Assembly: GCA_945870185.1 (NCBI GenBank)
Contig: CAMBRK010000018.1
Span: forward strand, 1-64,000
DNA from: Aureispira sp. CCB-QB1
Lineage (GTDB): Bacteria; Bacteroidota; Bacteroidia; Chitinophagales; Saprospiraceae
Direction of reading: 5' to 3'
DNA: 64,000 bases
Numbering within the stretch: the stretch's first letter is position 1; every line of letters starts with the position of its first letter. A program made the position numbers and the translations under genes. The notes under the pieces are model-generated. The model made no database searches, was not told the DNA's origin, and saw nothing but the letters and a program-made list of their open reading frames with translations. This document shows, piece after piece, positions 38,901 to 46,152 of the stretch.

Positions 38901-39288
38901 GTCTGGTATCATGACGCTTATTTCTGATGAAGAACCCCTTAATGACGGTGATCCATTCAACTGCTATTTTAACTACGATGGGAGTGGCAATAACTCCGTT
39001 GACTTTGGTTTCTATGATCCATTGGTTAGTTCTACCGAAGAAGAAATACCAAGCAATAGCGTAAGTATCTATCCTATGCCTGTACAAAATCAGTTCGCAA
39101 TCAAAGGAAGTCTTTCTTCTTATCATGTAGAAATTTATGACTCTGTAGGTAAATTGTTGAGAAGTTTGGATGTAGATGACAGTTTGCAAGCTGTGGATAT
39201 TTCTGCATTTTCGCCAGGTTTATATTTGGTAAAAACGAGTAATAGATCCCATAATCACCTTCAAGTACATAAAATTGTGAAGCAGTAA
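35950..39288 (+). CDS. Large T9SS type A protein with SGNH/sialate O-acetylesterase domain and SdrD-like repeat
   Basis: The 1112-residue protein has a signal peptide (VLFICISSSITAQ). An N-terminal region of about 500 residues (GGLGWWHDTRFGTKVPKFIM) is unrecognised. A carbohydrate esterase domain from about residue 560 has VRVFVLAGQSNMQGFGEV with the catalytic Ser and FAWFQGWNDGASD. An SdrD B-like repeat (about 880-960) has VWNDLNRNGINDPDEPGIPG and calcium-type Asp/Asn residues. A type A sorting tail (VSIYPMPVQNQFAIKGSL, FSPGLYLVKTSN) ends it. It is a probable secreted deacetylase of acetylated polysaccharides. The N-terminal region may bind the substrate. Confidence 0.85.
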   Translation: MSQLLYKIESTVNNRNTVAYTLLFVLFICISSSITAQIVKGNKSGFTWISTDNITDKTFGGGYTMYSAAYPIFKKYPGPDDFQTGLSSSWMSTQRTGNEPSQFYTTIEGGLGWWHDTRFGTKVPKFIMGGVSFNFFAWANGPGAGQSNSLPNGQRDWSTPGGKYGVAQLSNRLLWAPDGLNMSQSLNGEMLGYGYLPLPLTDPMQNTNGTNIKTGNQCWTLFLNTTNFKGPATFFLPTFWTEPVLKDPSLEGLFLDTRPSEPNVGYGIEHAGSPALISQDADGNRFAKVNSLQYPASDEDNAILLHQISVYSPEALWNDVEKWFNGGLAVLPGIKESGIKRKAFVNNGGDMIAEIAQNGNNSIKYPIDLNYIDNIQQNENTTGFKFDLTKVKKDGSNFVMPEYFKLGQNDRWSAVDKELVPASTNLVNTPVPSSPRPETLTYLTPKEADCHWKDPNGPWNSPGPKAGPFKADLGDGTTVTYYWYRFVDQPAVIHAKLPQEMRNKLQARVELLHQHWSHTDEYLEPPTVGRVATLDPAVVIQPPVGLEIGYVPIVTRQEKTPAKVRVFVLAGQSNMQGFGEVTDPQNLPGTLVDVIQKDVNGMWSKIGKKDNWTKLDNAYLYFERNEGKIKSKVTVGQGAFTDLIGPELMFAHQLDEYYEDPVLIIKTAWGGKSLAEDFRPPSAGGTTGEYYNLMIQKVKSITQNLSTEFPNFGTKDFELSGFAWFQGWNDGASDAFLNEYESNLHYLVKDIRKDLGRSDLPIVIASSGHGGYEEINDSWVNSMQNIVSVAQENVGCNDSIYGGRVGFVNTKPFYLNQTESPEDAIYHFNNNALTFLNIGKSMGDEMTKAINDMAFCYQDCSAPVAPGIVSVGNRVWNDLNRNGINDPDEPGIPGVSLVLWSDPDGDGIPDWQGFSGVQVTDKDGYYKFSGLKPGNYTVFVWSVKNWGPGEPLNGFVSTNGFQPNANNDVDLDNNGFGNSFSDIMSGIMTLISDEEPLNDGDPFNCYFNYDGSGNNSVDFGFYDPLVSSTEEEIPSNSVSIYPMPVQNQFAIKGSLSSYHVEIYDSVGKLLRSLDVDDSLQAVDISAFSPGLYLVKTSNRSHNHLQVHKIVKQ

Positions 39289-39394
39289 TACATAGTTACT
39301 CAGTACTAAGCCAAAGCCGCAGGTATTATAAGCTTTTAATAATAGGGTGTTAACTAAAATGCGACACGGTTGAGGTCGAACATTGCTCTAGTCA

Positions 39395-40246
39395 GTAAAT
39401 TATAAATCTGTAATCTACATGGCATTGGGTGGTATCCCGTATTATTTGGATATGTTACAGAAAGGAGAAAGCATCGTTCAAGCTATGGATAGAATATGTT
39501 TTGAAAAGGAGGCACCCTTATTTTTGGAGTACGACGAGTTGTTTAGTTCATTGTTTAATAAGAGTATTCGACATCAAAAAATAATACAACTTCTTGCAAA
39601 CCACCCGAGTGGTATGACGAGAGAAAGTTTATTACTGTCAACAGACTTTAACACAGGAGGTGGATTTTCAGATTTATTGGACGAATTGACGTATTCTGGC
39701 TTTATAGCGACGGAGATTCCTTATGGTAAGACTAGTAATGAGAGTATCATCAAACTGAAAGATTTCTACACCCTATTTTACTTGAAGTATATCAGAACTT
39801 ATCATGGTAAATCTGTAGGTATCTGGGCTAAATTGTCTGATATGCCTAGTTGGAAAAGCTGGAGTGGATTGGCGTTTGAAAATGTATGTTTTAGGCATAT
39901 ACCTAGTATTATCAATGCATTAAAAATAGGCGGCATATTGCATACTTATCATTGTTGGGCGCACCGTGGTAATGATGAAATGAAAGGCGCACAAATAGAT
40001 TTATTGATAGATCGGGCAGATCATGTGATCAATATATGTGAAATAAAATTTAACCAAACACCCTTCGTCATCACTTCAGACTATGCGAGTAAAATTAAAA
40101 CCAAACTAGCTTCTTTTAGTCATTTTACCAAGAGTAGAAAAGCGCTTTTCGTTACTTTTATCACGGCATCAGGTCTTCAGTCAAATAAATATTCCAACGA
40201 GCTCGTTCAAAATGAAATACACTTAGATGACTTGTTTAATGAGTAA
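39395..40246 (+). pseudogene. 5'-truncated AAA+ ATPase with C-terminal nuclease-like domain
   Basis: Homology-like sequence begins at about 39395 just after a TAG and reads IYMALGGIPYYLDML, an internal motif of archaeal-type AAA+ ATPases (about residue 200 in full-length members). It then runs through a winged-helix-like segment (HPSGMTRESLLLSTDFNTGG) to a PD-(D/E)xK-like end (GAQIDLLIDRADHVINICEI, with D-x-x and E-x-K residues). The N-terminal Walker A and B part is absent, and the upstream 100 bases hold no coding-like sequence. A 275-residue ORF from the ATG at 39419 remains open, but it cannot be a working ATPase. Confidence 0.75.
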
Positions 40247-40254
40247 TGAGTAAA

Positions 40255-40325
40255 TTTTGTTTCGCCATTTTATATCAAAAATGTATTAAAATGGCGGAAC
40301 AAAAGTATTTTAGTTTCGCCATTTT
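40255..40325. repeat. Palindromic repeat, copy A (core TTCGCCATTTT)
   Basis: TTTTGTTTCGCCATTTTA (40255-40272) and TAAAATGGCGGAACAAAA (40287-40304) form an 18-bp stem with one mismatch. A third arm, GTTTCGCCATTTT (40313-40325), can pair with the second instead, so two alternative hairpins exist. The 3' part matches copy B. Confidence 0.7.
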
Positions 40326-40513
40326 GATAATATGCTGAAACTAGATCTGCAGAACTTAAAGCTGGTATTCTTGAGACATATTTTCTATATAGACATTAAG
40401 ACAAACTTAGTTGATCATTTATAATTTGGTGCACTACTTCAATCTCAATTATTGTTATTATCTTTACAACGAAATTGGTCAAAGGTTTGATCATTATAAA
40501 AATAGATAAAGAA

Positions 40514-40618
40514 ATGGCTAAAAGTAAAGACACCAAAAAGGAAGTTAAAAAAGAACCTGCCAAAACACCAAAGGAGAAAAAGGCAGAAAAAAAATTGAAG
40601 AAGCCAAGTTATGACTAA
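40514..40618 (+). CDS. Very small Lys-rich protein (34 residues)
   Basis: An ATG-started frame (MAKSKDTKKEVKKEPAKTPK and so on, ending KKLKKPSYD) is preceded by an AAAGAA-type site. It has a strongly biased composition: about 15 Lys with Glu, Thr and Pro. It is too short for routine gene calling. A disordered, nucleic-acid-binding or ribosome-associated role is possible but unproven. It lies between two palindromic repeat copies. Confidence 0.5.
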   Translation: MAKSKDTKKEVKKEPAKTPKEKKAEKKLKKPSYD

Positions 40619-40643
40619 TGTTTTGGCTTTAAACTGTTTTTTC

Positions 40644-40689
40644 CATCAAAATGACGAAACTATAAGTATTTAGCTTCGTCATTTTGATG
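40644..40689. repeat. Palindromic repeat, copy B (core TTCGTCATTTT)
   Basis: CATCAAAATGACGAA (40644-40658) and TTCGTCATTTTGATG (40675-40689) form a perfect 15-bp stem with a 16-base loop. Compared with copy A, the stem pair G-C has become A-T on both arms, a compensatory change. Confidence 0.75.
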
Positions 40690-40820
40690 ATATGACTTAT
40701 TTTTATGGATTAAAAAAACATAAGGCATTAAGGCTAGAAGTTTATGGACATCTGATCTTTGTAAGATAAAAAGTTATCAAACTAATATACCAATAATGTA
40801 AATCAAAGCTGTGATCTTTT

Positions 40821-41963
40821 TTACAATGCACTCGGCATTTTGCCTGTAAATTTTTTAATTGCTCGATTAAATGTTGCTTTAGAATTAAAACCACAATCAT
40901 AGGCTATAGCTATGAGCGTCAGATTACGGTTTTCGGGATTTTGTTTTGCTGATTGAAATTCATTGACTCGGGATTCATTAATAAAATCATTGAAGTTTTT
41001 TTCAAATGCATTGTTGATTACCGCTGAAAGAAAGGTCGTATTGGTATTCATTTGCGCTGCTAAGTTTTTTAAAGTAAGGTCAGGATTTAGATAGGGTTTT
41101 TTTGATTTCATAAATGAATCCAAGCGACCCATAAATTCCAGTTCTTCTTGGCTTGCTATTTTGGGTTGAGGAATGATGTCTTCATTTGGTGTTTGGATGG
41201 CCGCATCTGTGAAAGTAAGGTTTTTTTCTTGTTTTTGGGTCATACCCGAGATACCTAAATAGATGATAGTGATCACTATAAACAACTGCCCATAATAATC
41301 TTGATCAAACGGAAGGTCATAAATGGTATCTATGATGGTGTTGATAAGATGTAATATAGCGCCTGTCAGGAAAAAAATCAGAAAATTTCTCAACCACAAG
41401 AGTTCCAATTCATAGATATTGGAGTATTCGTTTTGTGCCCATATCTTATAGTTTTTGTATATCTTAAGTGATTTGATAAAATAAAAGAATATTCCACCAT
41501 AATTAATGACGTGCAAGAAGATATGCCAAACTTCACCGTATGAGCCAACGCTGTACAGACCAGTACGTGCTGTCAGGTCATTAAGATAAAGGAACATGGA
41601 TCCTATCAGATAGACCAAATATGGGGTTAGATGAACGAGATCACCCATTTTAAATTTGAAATTAACATTCGTTTGGGCCAAAAAATAAAAGTAAACTGAA
41701 GCGGGAAATATCCATGGAAAATGCCGAGGCCATCCATCCATTTGTTCCCACAAAAAATTGATCCCAGCAAATCCAAAAGTGTAGTCTTGCAAAAGCATGG
41801 CCATAAAAAACATAATCCAGCCAAGCAATATGTCAGATGTTCTATCTTCTCTAATACCTCTGATCAGAAATATGAAAAAGAAAAGTAATCCAAAAAAATA
41901 CCCAAACTGAAGACCCGTAGTTTTCAGACTGATGATCATTGACGCTAATAAATTAATTATCAT
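40821..41963 (-). CDS. AraC family regulator with N-terminal membrane domain
   Basis: The 380-residue protein has six or seven hydrophobic segments in residues 1-235 (FGYFFGLLFFFIFLIRG, IIFFMAMLLQ-type). The cytoplasmic C-terminal AraC/XylS DNA-binding domain spans about 285-380, with two helix-turn-helix units (LTLKNLAAQMNTNTTFLSAV and LTLIAIAYDCGFNSKATFNR). Such membrane-bound AraC regulators are common in Bacteroidota and sense an unknown signal. A TACATTTG box lies 22 bases upstream. It may regulate neighbouring genes, but no target is evident. Confidence 0.87.
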   Translation of the reverse strand: MIINLLASMIISLKTTGLQFGYFFGLLFFFIFLIRGIREDRTSDILLGWIMFFMAMLLQDYTFGFAGINFLWEQMDGWPRHFPWIFPASVYFYFLAQTNVNFKFKMGDLVHLTPYLVYLIGSMFLYLNDLTARTGLYSVGSYGEVWHIFLHVINYGGIFFYFIKSLKIYKNYKIWAQNEYSNIYELELLWLRNFLIFFLTGAILHLINTIIDTIYDLPFDQDYYGQLFIVITIIYLGISGMTQKQEKNLTFTDAAIQTPNEDIIPQPKIASQEELEFMGRLDSFMKSKKPYLNPDLTLKNLAAQMNTNTTFLSAVINNAFEKNFNDFINESRVNEFQSAKQNPENRNLTLIAIAYDCGFNSKATFNRAIKKFTGKMPSAL

Positions 41964-41984
41964 ATCTTTATTTCAAAACGGAGT

Positions 41985-41992
41985 CAAATGTA
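41985..41992 (-). promoter_or_regulatory. Bacteroidota -7 box (TACATTTG)
   Basis: An exact TAnnTTTG match on the minus strand, 22 bases upstream of the AraC-type gene. Confidence 0.45.
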
Positions 41993-42012
41993 ATGGAATA
42001 ATCTAAAATGGT

Positions 42013-42696
42013 CTAAAGCGTTCTGAATAAAATCCTGCCATTGCCAATAATAGATGAAAATACTGTGGATTTTCCTTTTCCGAATTGTACAATATTGCCA
42101 TTGCCTGCGCCTTTGGCAGAAAGTGAAGTTTCAGCATAGATCGATACATTTCCATTGCCCAGTGAGTTGACATTTGCCGTTTTGCACAGCAGTTTTTCTG
42201 CAAATACACCACCGTTTCCGGTTTTTGTGATTTCTAGTTCATCTACATTACCGAGTAGTCTGACGTCACCATTACCTTGCTGTTCCAACCTAAAGTATCT
42301 TCCCACGATACCTTCTATTATCAGGCTACTATTTCCCCGATGTTTTATGACAGATGCTTCAGGAAGAGTGATTGTAATTTTGGAATTGATATTTTCAAGG
42401 TAAAGTCTGCCATTTTTATTATCCCTGATACTAATGGAAAGTTCATTTTCTTTTTCATCCAAGTAAAACGCTACTAGCTGAGCTATATTGTCATCCATTT
42501 GGATGGTTACATGATGGGGTTTGCCGATTTTTATATCAATATTTCCTTCAATATCCAGTAAATTGATCTTGTCGTACCCTGTTTTTGTATACTTTAAGAT
42601 GGTTGGTTTCCCACTTCCAAGCAGTGGCTTGTTTTGACTTTTTTAGGAAGAAAAAGAAATTAGGCTAAGCGTTATGGTAAATAAAACATATTTCAT
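42013..42696 (-). pseudogene. GIN-domain (DUF2807) secreted protein with in-frame stop after signal peptide
   Basis: The minus-strand frame starts with ATG at 42696 (MKYVLFTITLSLISFSS, a signal peptide), meets TAA at 42643-42645 (codon 18), then continues in frame KSQNKPLLGSGKPTILKYTK, GYDKINLLDIEGNIDIKI and the DDNIAQLVAFYLDEKENELS stretch to a normal end at 42013. This is the head GIN/DUF2807 beta-helix domain, a putative surface adhesin head. Only the stop breaks it; CAA to TAA would be enough. Without readthrough, only an internal ATG at 42498 could start a 161-residue fragment lacking signal and domain start. It follows the DoxX operon on the same strand. Confidence 0.75.
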
Positions 42697-42728
42697 TTTT
42701 ATAAATTTTTGATGATTAATATTAGAAT

Positions 42729-43100
42729 TTAAGGGTTTTGCCTGTCAAAGACAGCACTGTAGAAGGTAGTATCTTTTTCGATATCAAAAGCAAATCTTCT
42801 GTTATCTTGATTTTGGAGTTCAAACTGTCCATTGACGACAAACTTGACTTCACAACCTAGATATCCAGTATTAAAAGTTACGGCAACGGAGTATAAACTG
42901 TCTTTGACTATAGGTTTCATTTCTAGATCTTGATCCCATGATAAAGGATTATTTGAGACCCTTAAACCACAAGATTTTATTGGCGCCATTTGGTTTACAT
43001 CTACCAAAAATCTGACTTTGCGATCATAAGTCTTTTGTACGCATGAACTGAACGTTTTAAGAATAGTAAGTATTGATAAACTTAAAAGAAATCTTTTCAT
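42729..43100 (-). CDS. Lipoprotein with starch-binding-like (CBM20-type) fold
   Basis: The 123-residue protein has a lipoprotein signal (LSILTILKTFSSCVQ; Cys about residue 20). The beta-sandwich segment VRFLVDVNQMAPIKSCGLRV, then NNPLSWDQDLEMKPI, then YLGCEVKFVVNG, resembles carbohydrate-binding family 20-type modules (VxFxVDVxxxxP, then LSW, then YxYKFxxN). Binding of a carbohydrate has not been shown. It is 3 bases after the DoxX gene, so it is likely co-transcribed. Confidence 0.6.
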   Translation of the reverse strand: MKRFLLSLSILTILKTFSSCVQKTYDRKVRFLVDVNQMAPIKSCGLRVSNNPLSWDQDLEMKPIVKDSLYSVAVTFNTGYLGCEVKFVVNGQFELQNQDNRRFAFDIEKDTTFYSAVFDRQNP

Positions 43101-43103
43101 TTT

Positions 43104-43583
43104 TTATTTTTTTAGTTTGTTGTAAATAATTGAATCCAACCCAAATCTGCCCGAACCTAATATCATATAAAATAGGCTAAGCCATAAAAATCCCATTCCA
43201 GGCAACATATTCCACATACCACTATCCCCATGTTGTAAAAAAACTGCAACCATCATCGTGCAAAATATGAGAAATGAAGCCATTCTTGTTTGAAGTCCTA
43301 AGATCCAGAATATACCGCCTACCGCTTCGCTAAATGCAGCCATCCATGCAAAGAATATAGGAAACCACGAAAATGGAGGTCCAAAATCGGCTACATCACC
43401 TAGAAACCAAAATGCTACTTCAAATAAGTTTAGATTTTTTTCTTCGGGAGACCAGGGCATTCCAAATTTGGCAGCTCCAAAGTTAAAAGCTAGTAAATAT
43501 CCGTACACAATTCTTGGAATTGTAAGTAGTAGGTCCTGTGCCCAAAACGGCATTTCTATCGGTTTAATAAGTATTCTTTTCAT
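43104..43583 (-). CDS. DoxX family membrane protein
   Basis: The 159-residue protein has four predicted transmembrane helices (LTIPRIVYGYLLAFNFGAAK, FPIFFAWMAAFSEAVGGIFW, LIFCTMMVAVFLQHGDSG, MGFLWLSLFYMILGSGRFGL). The family motifs FNFGAAKFG and AAFSEAVGGIFWILGLQTR are present. DoxX proteins are membrane parts of respiratory or redox-related complexes, often of unknown function. It is the middle gene of a short operon, 3 bases from each neighbour. Confidence 0.87.
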   Translation of the reverse strand: MKRILIKPIEMPFWAQDLLLTIPRIVYGYLLAFNFGAAKFGMPWSPEEKNLNLFEVAFWFLGDVADFGPPFSWFPIFFAWMAAFSEAVGGIFWILGLQTRMASFLIFCTMMVAVFLQHGDSGMWNMLPGMGFLWLSLFYMILGSGRFGLDSIIYNKLKK

Positions 43584-43586
43584 GAA

Positions 43587-43934
43587 TTATTTATTTTGAT
43601 ATCCCATAGATAAACCTGTATCTCCTTTGACAACCAAAAAGACATTAGCTTCTGCTTCGTTATTATTTTCTATTTTTAAGCCCGTATTTCTTTCTACCTT
43701 GACTTTTAAGGTCTCATTGGGTTGAACCTTAGTTGGCGAATGTTGCCCTCCATCCATTGGAACTTTCCAAATGGTTAAATCATTTTCTGATAAGTTTTTG
43801 AGTTTTACTGAAAAACGACCATGCGCATTTTTACCCAAAATAAATGAGTCATTTGGTTTGATTAAAGTGGTAGATGTCAGCGAGCAAGAAGCCAGAAAAG
43901 CAATTAAAAAAGCACTTGTGATTAAGATTTTCAT
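43587..43934 (-). CDS. Small lipoprotein, first gene of the DoxX operon
   Basis: The 115-residue protein has a lipoprotein signal (MKILITSAFLIAFLASCS; Cys residue 17). The soluble part, rich in beta strands and Asn/Lys (RFSVKLKNLSENDLTIWKVP), has no recognised domain. The ATG at 43934 was chosen because a 38-codon upstream extension lacks a signal and overlaps regulatory DNA. Three bases separate it from doxX. Confidence 0.7.
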   Translation of the reverse strand: MKILITSAFLIAFLASCSLTSTTLIKPNDSFILGKNAHGRFSVKLKNLSENDLTIWKVPMDGGQHSPTKVQPNETLKVKVERNTGLKIENNNEAEANVFLVVKGDTGLSMGYQNK

Positions 43935-44067
43935 TTTATAAATTATTGAGGTGTTACGACATTGTAACGACGCAAAGGTGAAGCGAAATAAAGATCTAAG
44001 GGTTGCAGATTGTTTTTTGAGACGTCTCAAATGATGATTTGAAACCAAAAGGCTCGATTTTGAAATA

Positions 44068-44102
44068 AAATGGCGAATTTTTGGGGGTTAAATTCGCCAT
44101 TT
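44068..44102. repeat. Palindromic repeat, copy C (core AAATGGCGAA)
   Basis: AAATGGCGAATTT (44068-44080) and AAATTCGCCATTT (44090-44102) form a perfect 13-bp stem with loop TTGGGGGTT. It shares the TTCGCCATTT core with copy A and lies between two minus-strand genes. Confidence 0.7.
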
Positions 44103-44142
44103 ACTATAATAATCTTTAATCAAAATATATATCTAAATCAAT

Positions 44143-44430
44143 TTAATAAAAGATTATTACCATGTAAAAAGTAGCAATAGGAATATTTAAAAGTAAAATT
44201 CCAAGCGTTTTTAATAAAATCATTTTAGAAGTAGGTTTTATAAACATATCGCCAATTAATGCTATTGCAAATATTAGATTTATGGTCACTGCTATAATTA
44301 AGTAAATAAAGCCAAACACCAAAAGTGCGCCTGGGTCAAATAAAAATACTTGCGATAGAAATAAAACGGTACCTAATATAAATGAAGTTATAGCAACTAT
44401 CCTTGAGGTCATAATAAGTGGATCTTTCAT
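44143..44430 (-). CDS. Small membrane protein downstream of creD
   Basis: The 95-residue protein has three hydrophobic helices (IVAITSFILGTVLFLSQVFL, LVFGFIYLIIAVTINLIFAI, ILLLNIPIATFYMVIIFY). The ATG at 44430 follows the creD stop by one base (TAA-A-ATG), which points to translational coupling; a longer start at 44454 would overlap creD. No domain is recognised. It is probably part of the creD transcript. Confidence 0.7.
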   Translation of the reverse strand: MKDPLIMTSRIVAITSFILGTVLFLSQVFLFDPGALLVFGFIYLIIAVTINLIFAIALIGDMFIKPTSKMILLKTLGILLLNIPIATFYMVIIFY

Positions 44431-44431
44431 T

Positions 44432-45841
44432 TTATTGCAAATTAGTGTTTTCATTTAAATCTCCTTCTTCAAACCACTTAATCTTCCGAGTGACGTACAT
44501 GGTCATGGCTATGATGACAAAAAGACCTATAGATCCCGCTAGCAATGCTGTTTTTTCTAATTGTATGATAATAAAAATGTAAGCAAATAATGCCACCATC
44601 AAGCCAAGGAGTAAGCCAGAGCTTTTTTTATTTCTAAACATTCCCAAACTATACAAGAATATTAATCCTATCGTAGCAGCTGCTGCCCCAGAATATGCCA
44701 AATCAAATCCCCAAAACTCTGATATCGAAAGCAGTAAGATAAAAAATATAGCGAGCGCCAGTCCTATAAGCGTATACTGGAAGATATGGATATGGATACG
44801 TTGTACTATTTCTGTAAGGAAAACGACCAAAAAAGTAAGAATGACAAAAAGAATCATATACTTACCAGCACGATGAGTTTTGGAGTAGTTGTCAATAGGG
44901 TCTACGATTTTAACTCCAAATAAGTTATTGCCTATATCTATGAGATTATTGGCCTTTTGATAGGGTGGGAGACTTTTGTTATATTCCAAAATATTCCATT
45001 TTGCGTCAAAACCGGCACTATTAGTGGTGTGCTCTGGCAGAAACTCACCAATAAAACTAGGATCGGCAAAAGGGGATTTGATGGCTATGGTAGTGTTTTT
45101 GGCCATTGGACTAAATGATAAAGTTTGGCTTCCCTTGATATCCAAATCAAAAGAAAAATCATAGTCTGTATCAGAAGGTTTAATATTGACTGGTGTACTC
45201 ATTCCAGATTTAATACTATAGTAAGCATTGCCTTGTTCATTGTATTCAGGAAGTTTGCCTAAGGTGTGGACTGCTTGAGTATATCTGAAATGAATGTCAT
45301 TTAGGCCAGGGCTTACTTTCTTTTTTTGACCATTCCATGTTATATTGACTTTATTTTTGATGCCTTTGAGATCAGATATGCCTATAGAAATGAACGCTTC
45401 GTCATAAAGTATATTGGCATCTTGCAATGCAATTTCTTTCATGTCCGGTAATTCAAATTTTCCTTTAAAACTCATTTTAGATTCATAAAGTAGTACTTTG
45501 TACAAACTTCGGTATTTGGACTGCGTATCTAGGATTCCATTGGCGTCGATGTTTTCCGGGTAAATAATCAGGTTGCTTTTGGATGAAGTGACTGTTTTTC
45601 CCTTTTCATCTTTACTGATGTAATTGTAAGGGATCACCAATGTAGGACTAGTGACGATTTGGTCACTTGCCCAACTTACGGCAACTTCTTTTTGTACAGA
45701 TTGGTTGAGTTGTTGGCGCTCGTCTACCAAGTCGAGTATCATAAACTTGGGGATTAGTAAAAAAATGACCAAAACAAAGATGAGTGCTAACTTCATTGTG
45801 ATTTTGGTTCCTTGATTTTGAAAAAATGATGTTGTTGTCAT
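44432..45841 (-). CDS. creD: Inner-membrane protein CreD
   Basis: The 469-residue protein has one N-terminal transmembrane helix (LALIFVLVIFLLIPKFMI) and a large periplasmic domain (DERQQLNQSVQKEVAVSW, TSPTLVIPYNYISKDEKG). A C-terminal cluster of five or six helices follows (YMILFVILTFLVVFLTEIVQ and others). This layout and the E-R-x-x-L-R-like motif after helix 1 are typical of CreD. CreD is induced by the CreBC regulon in enterobacteria and linked to envelope stress and beta-lactam response. Here it sits 312 bases downstream of a winged-helix regulator gene. A MKLALIF start 15 codons later is possible. Confidence 0.9.
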   Translation of the reverse strand: MTTTSFFQNQGTKITMKLALIFVLVIFLLIPKFMILDLVDERQQLNQSVQKEVAVSWASDQIVTSPTLVIPYNYISKDEKGKTVTSSKSNLIIYPENIDANGILDTQSKYRSLYKVLLYESKMSFKGKFELPDMKEIALQDANILYDEAFISIGISDLKGIKNKVNITWNGQKKKVSPGLNDIHFRYTQAVHTLGKLPEYNEQGNAYYSIKSGMSTPVNIKPSDTDYDFSFDLDIKGSQTLSFSPMAKNTTIAIKSPFADPSFIGEFLPEHTTNSAGFDAKWNILEYNKSLPPYQKANNLIDIGNNLFGVKIVDPIDNYSKTHRAGKYMILFVILTFLVVFLTEIVQRIHIHIFQYTLIGLALAIFFILLLSISEFWGFDLAYSGAAAATIGLIFLYSLGMFRNKKSSGLLLGLMVALFAYIFIIIQLEKTALLAGSIGLFVIIAMTMYVTRKIKWFEEGDLNENTNLQ

Positions 45842-46066
45842 GATAAAATTATTTAGTGATTTAGTGATTTAGCCTGACTGCTGGAATGCAATGGAGGCAG
45901 TTGATCTTGTGATTGGTGATACCGCATATTGCGGCACATGTTCTTGTGATCTTGTGATCTTTGATTTGGTGAATGAGTGAATGATTAAATGTGTTAATGA
46001 TTGAATGGTTGATTTTGTGATGAGTGAGCTTGTTATGTTTTGAATTGTGACTTAGAGAGTGAATTC

Positions 46067-46094
46067 CTTCGTGTCTTTGCGCCTTAGTGGTAAT
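46067..46094. repeat. Fragment of a dispersed intergenic repeat (CCACTAAGG... type)
   Basis: CCTTCGTGTCTTTGCGCCTT and the following AGTGGTAA are the reverse complement of TTACCACTAAGGCGCAAAG-like sequence. A related piece is at 61946-61966. Similar text occurs between genes in many Bacteroidota, from memory. Confidence 0.5.
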
Positions 46095-46100
46095 ATGTAA

Positions 46101-46126
46101 AAAGTACTTTGAAATACAAAGTTAAA
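46101..46126 (-). promoter_or_regulatory. Operator-like dyad ACTTTG-AAATA-CAAAGT with -7 box
   Basis: The dyad overlaps a minus-strand TAACTTTG box (46118-46125). It lies 27 bases past the winged-helix gene and about 260 bases ahead of creD. It is 23/26 identical to the dyad at 47445-47470. Together they suggest binding sites for the winged-helix regulator. Confidence 0.6.
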
Positions 46127-46152
46127 ATGTAAAAAAATATAGCAACAAAAAT

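Larger units (their letters stand above)
40247..40820. other. Intergenic region (574 bases) with palindromes and one small ORF
   Basis: It contains two members of a palindromic repeat family and a Lys-rich small ORF, listed separately. The rest (about 40345-40500 and 40700-40820) has no recognised feature. Confidence 0.6.
45842..46152. other. Intergenic region (311 bases) with low-complexity repeats and an operator-like dyad
   Basis: It is rich in short direct repeats (TGATCTTGTGAT, GTGAATGAGTGAATGATT; about 45855-46040). It also carries a dispersed repeat fragment (46067-46094) and the ACTTTG-N5-CAAAGT dyad (46101-46126). No coding sequence is seen. Confidence 0.6.

Noticed and set aside
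25804-42645. Reassignment of TAA to an amino acid
   Set aside because: Many intact genes here end at TAA with matching family lengths; only two genes carry it internally.
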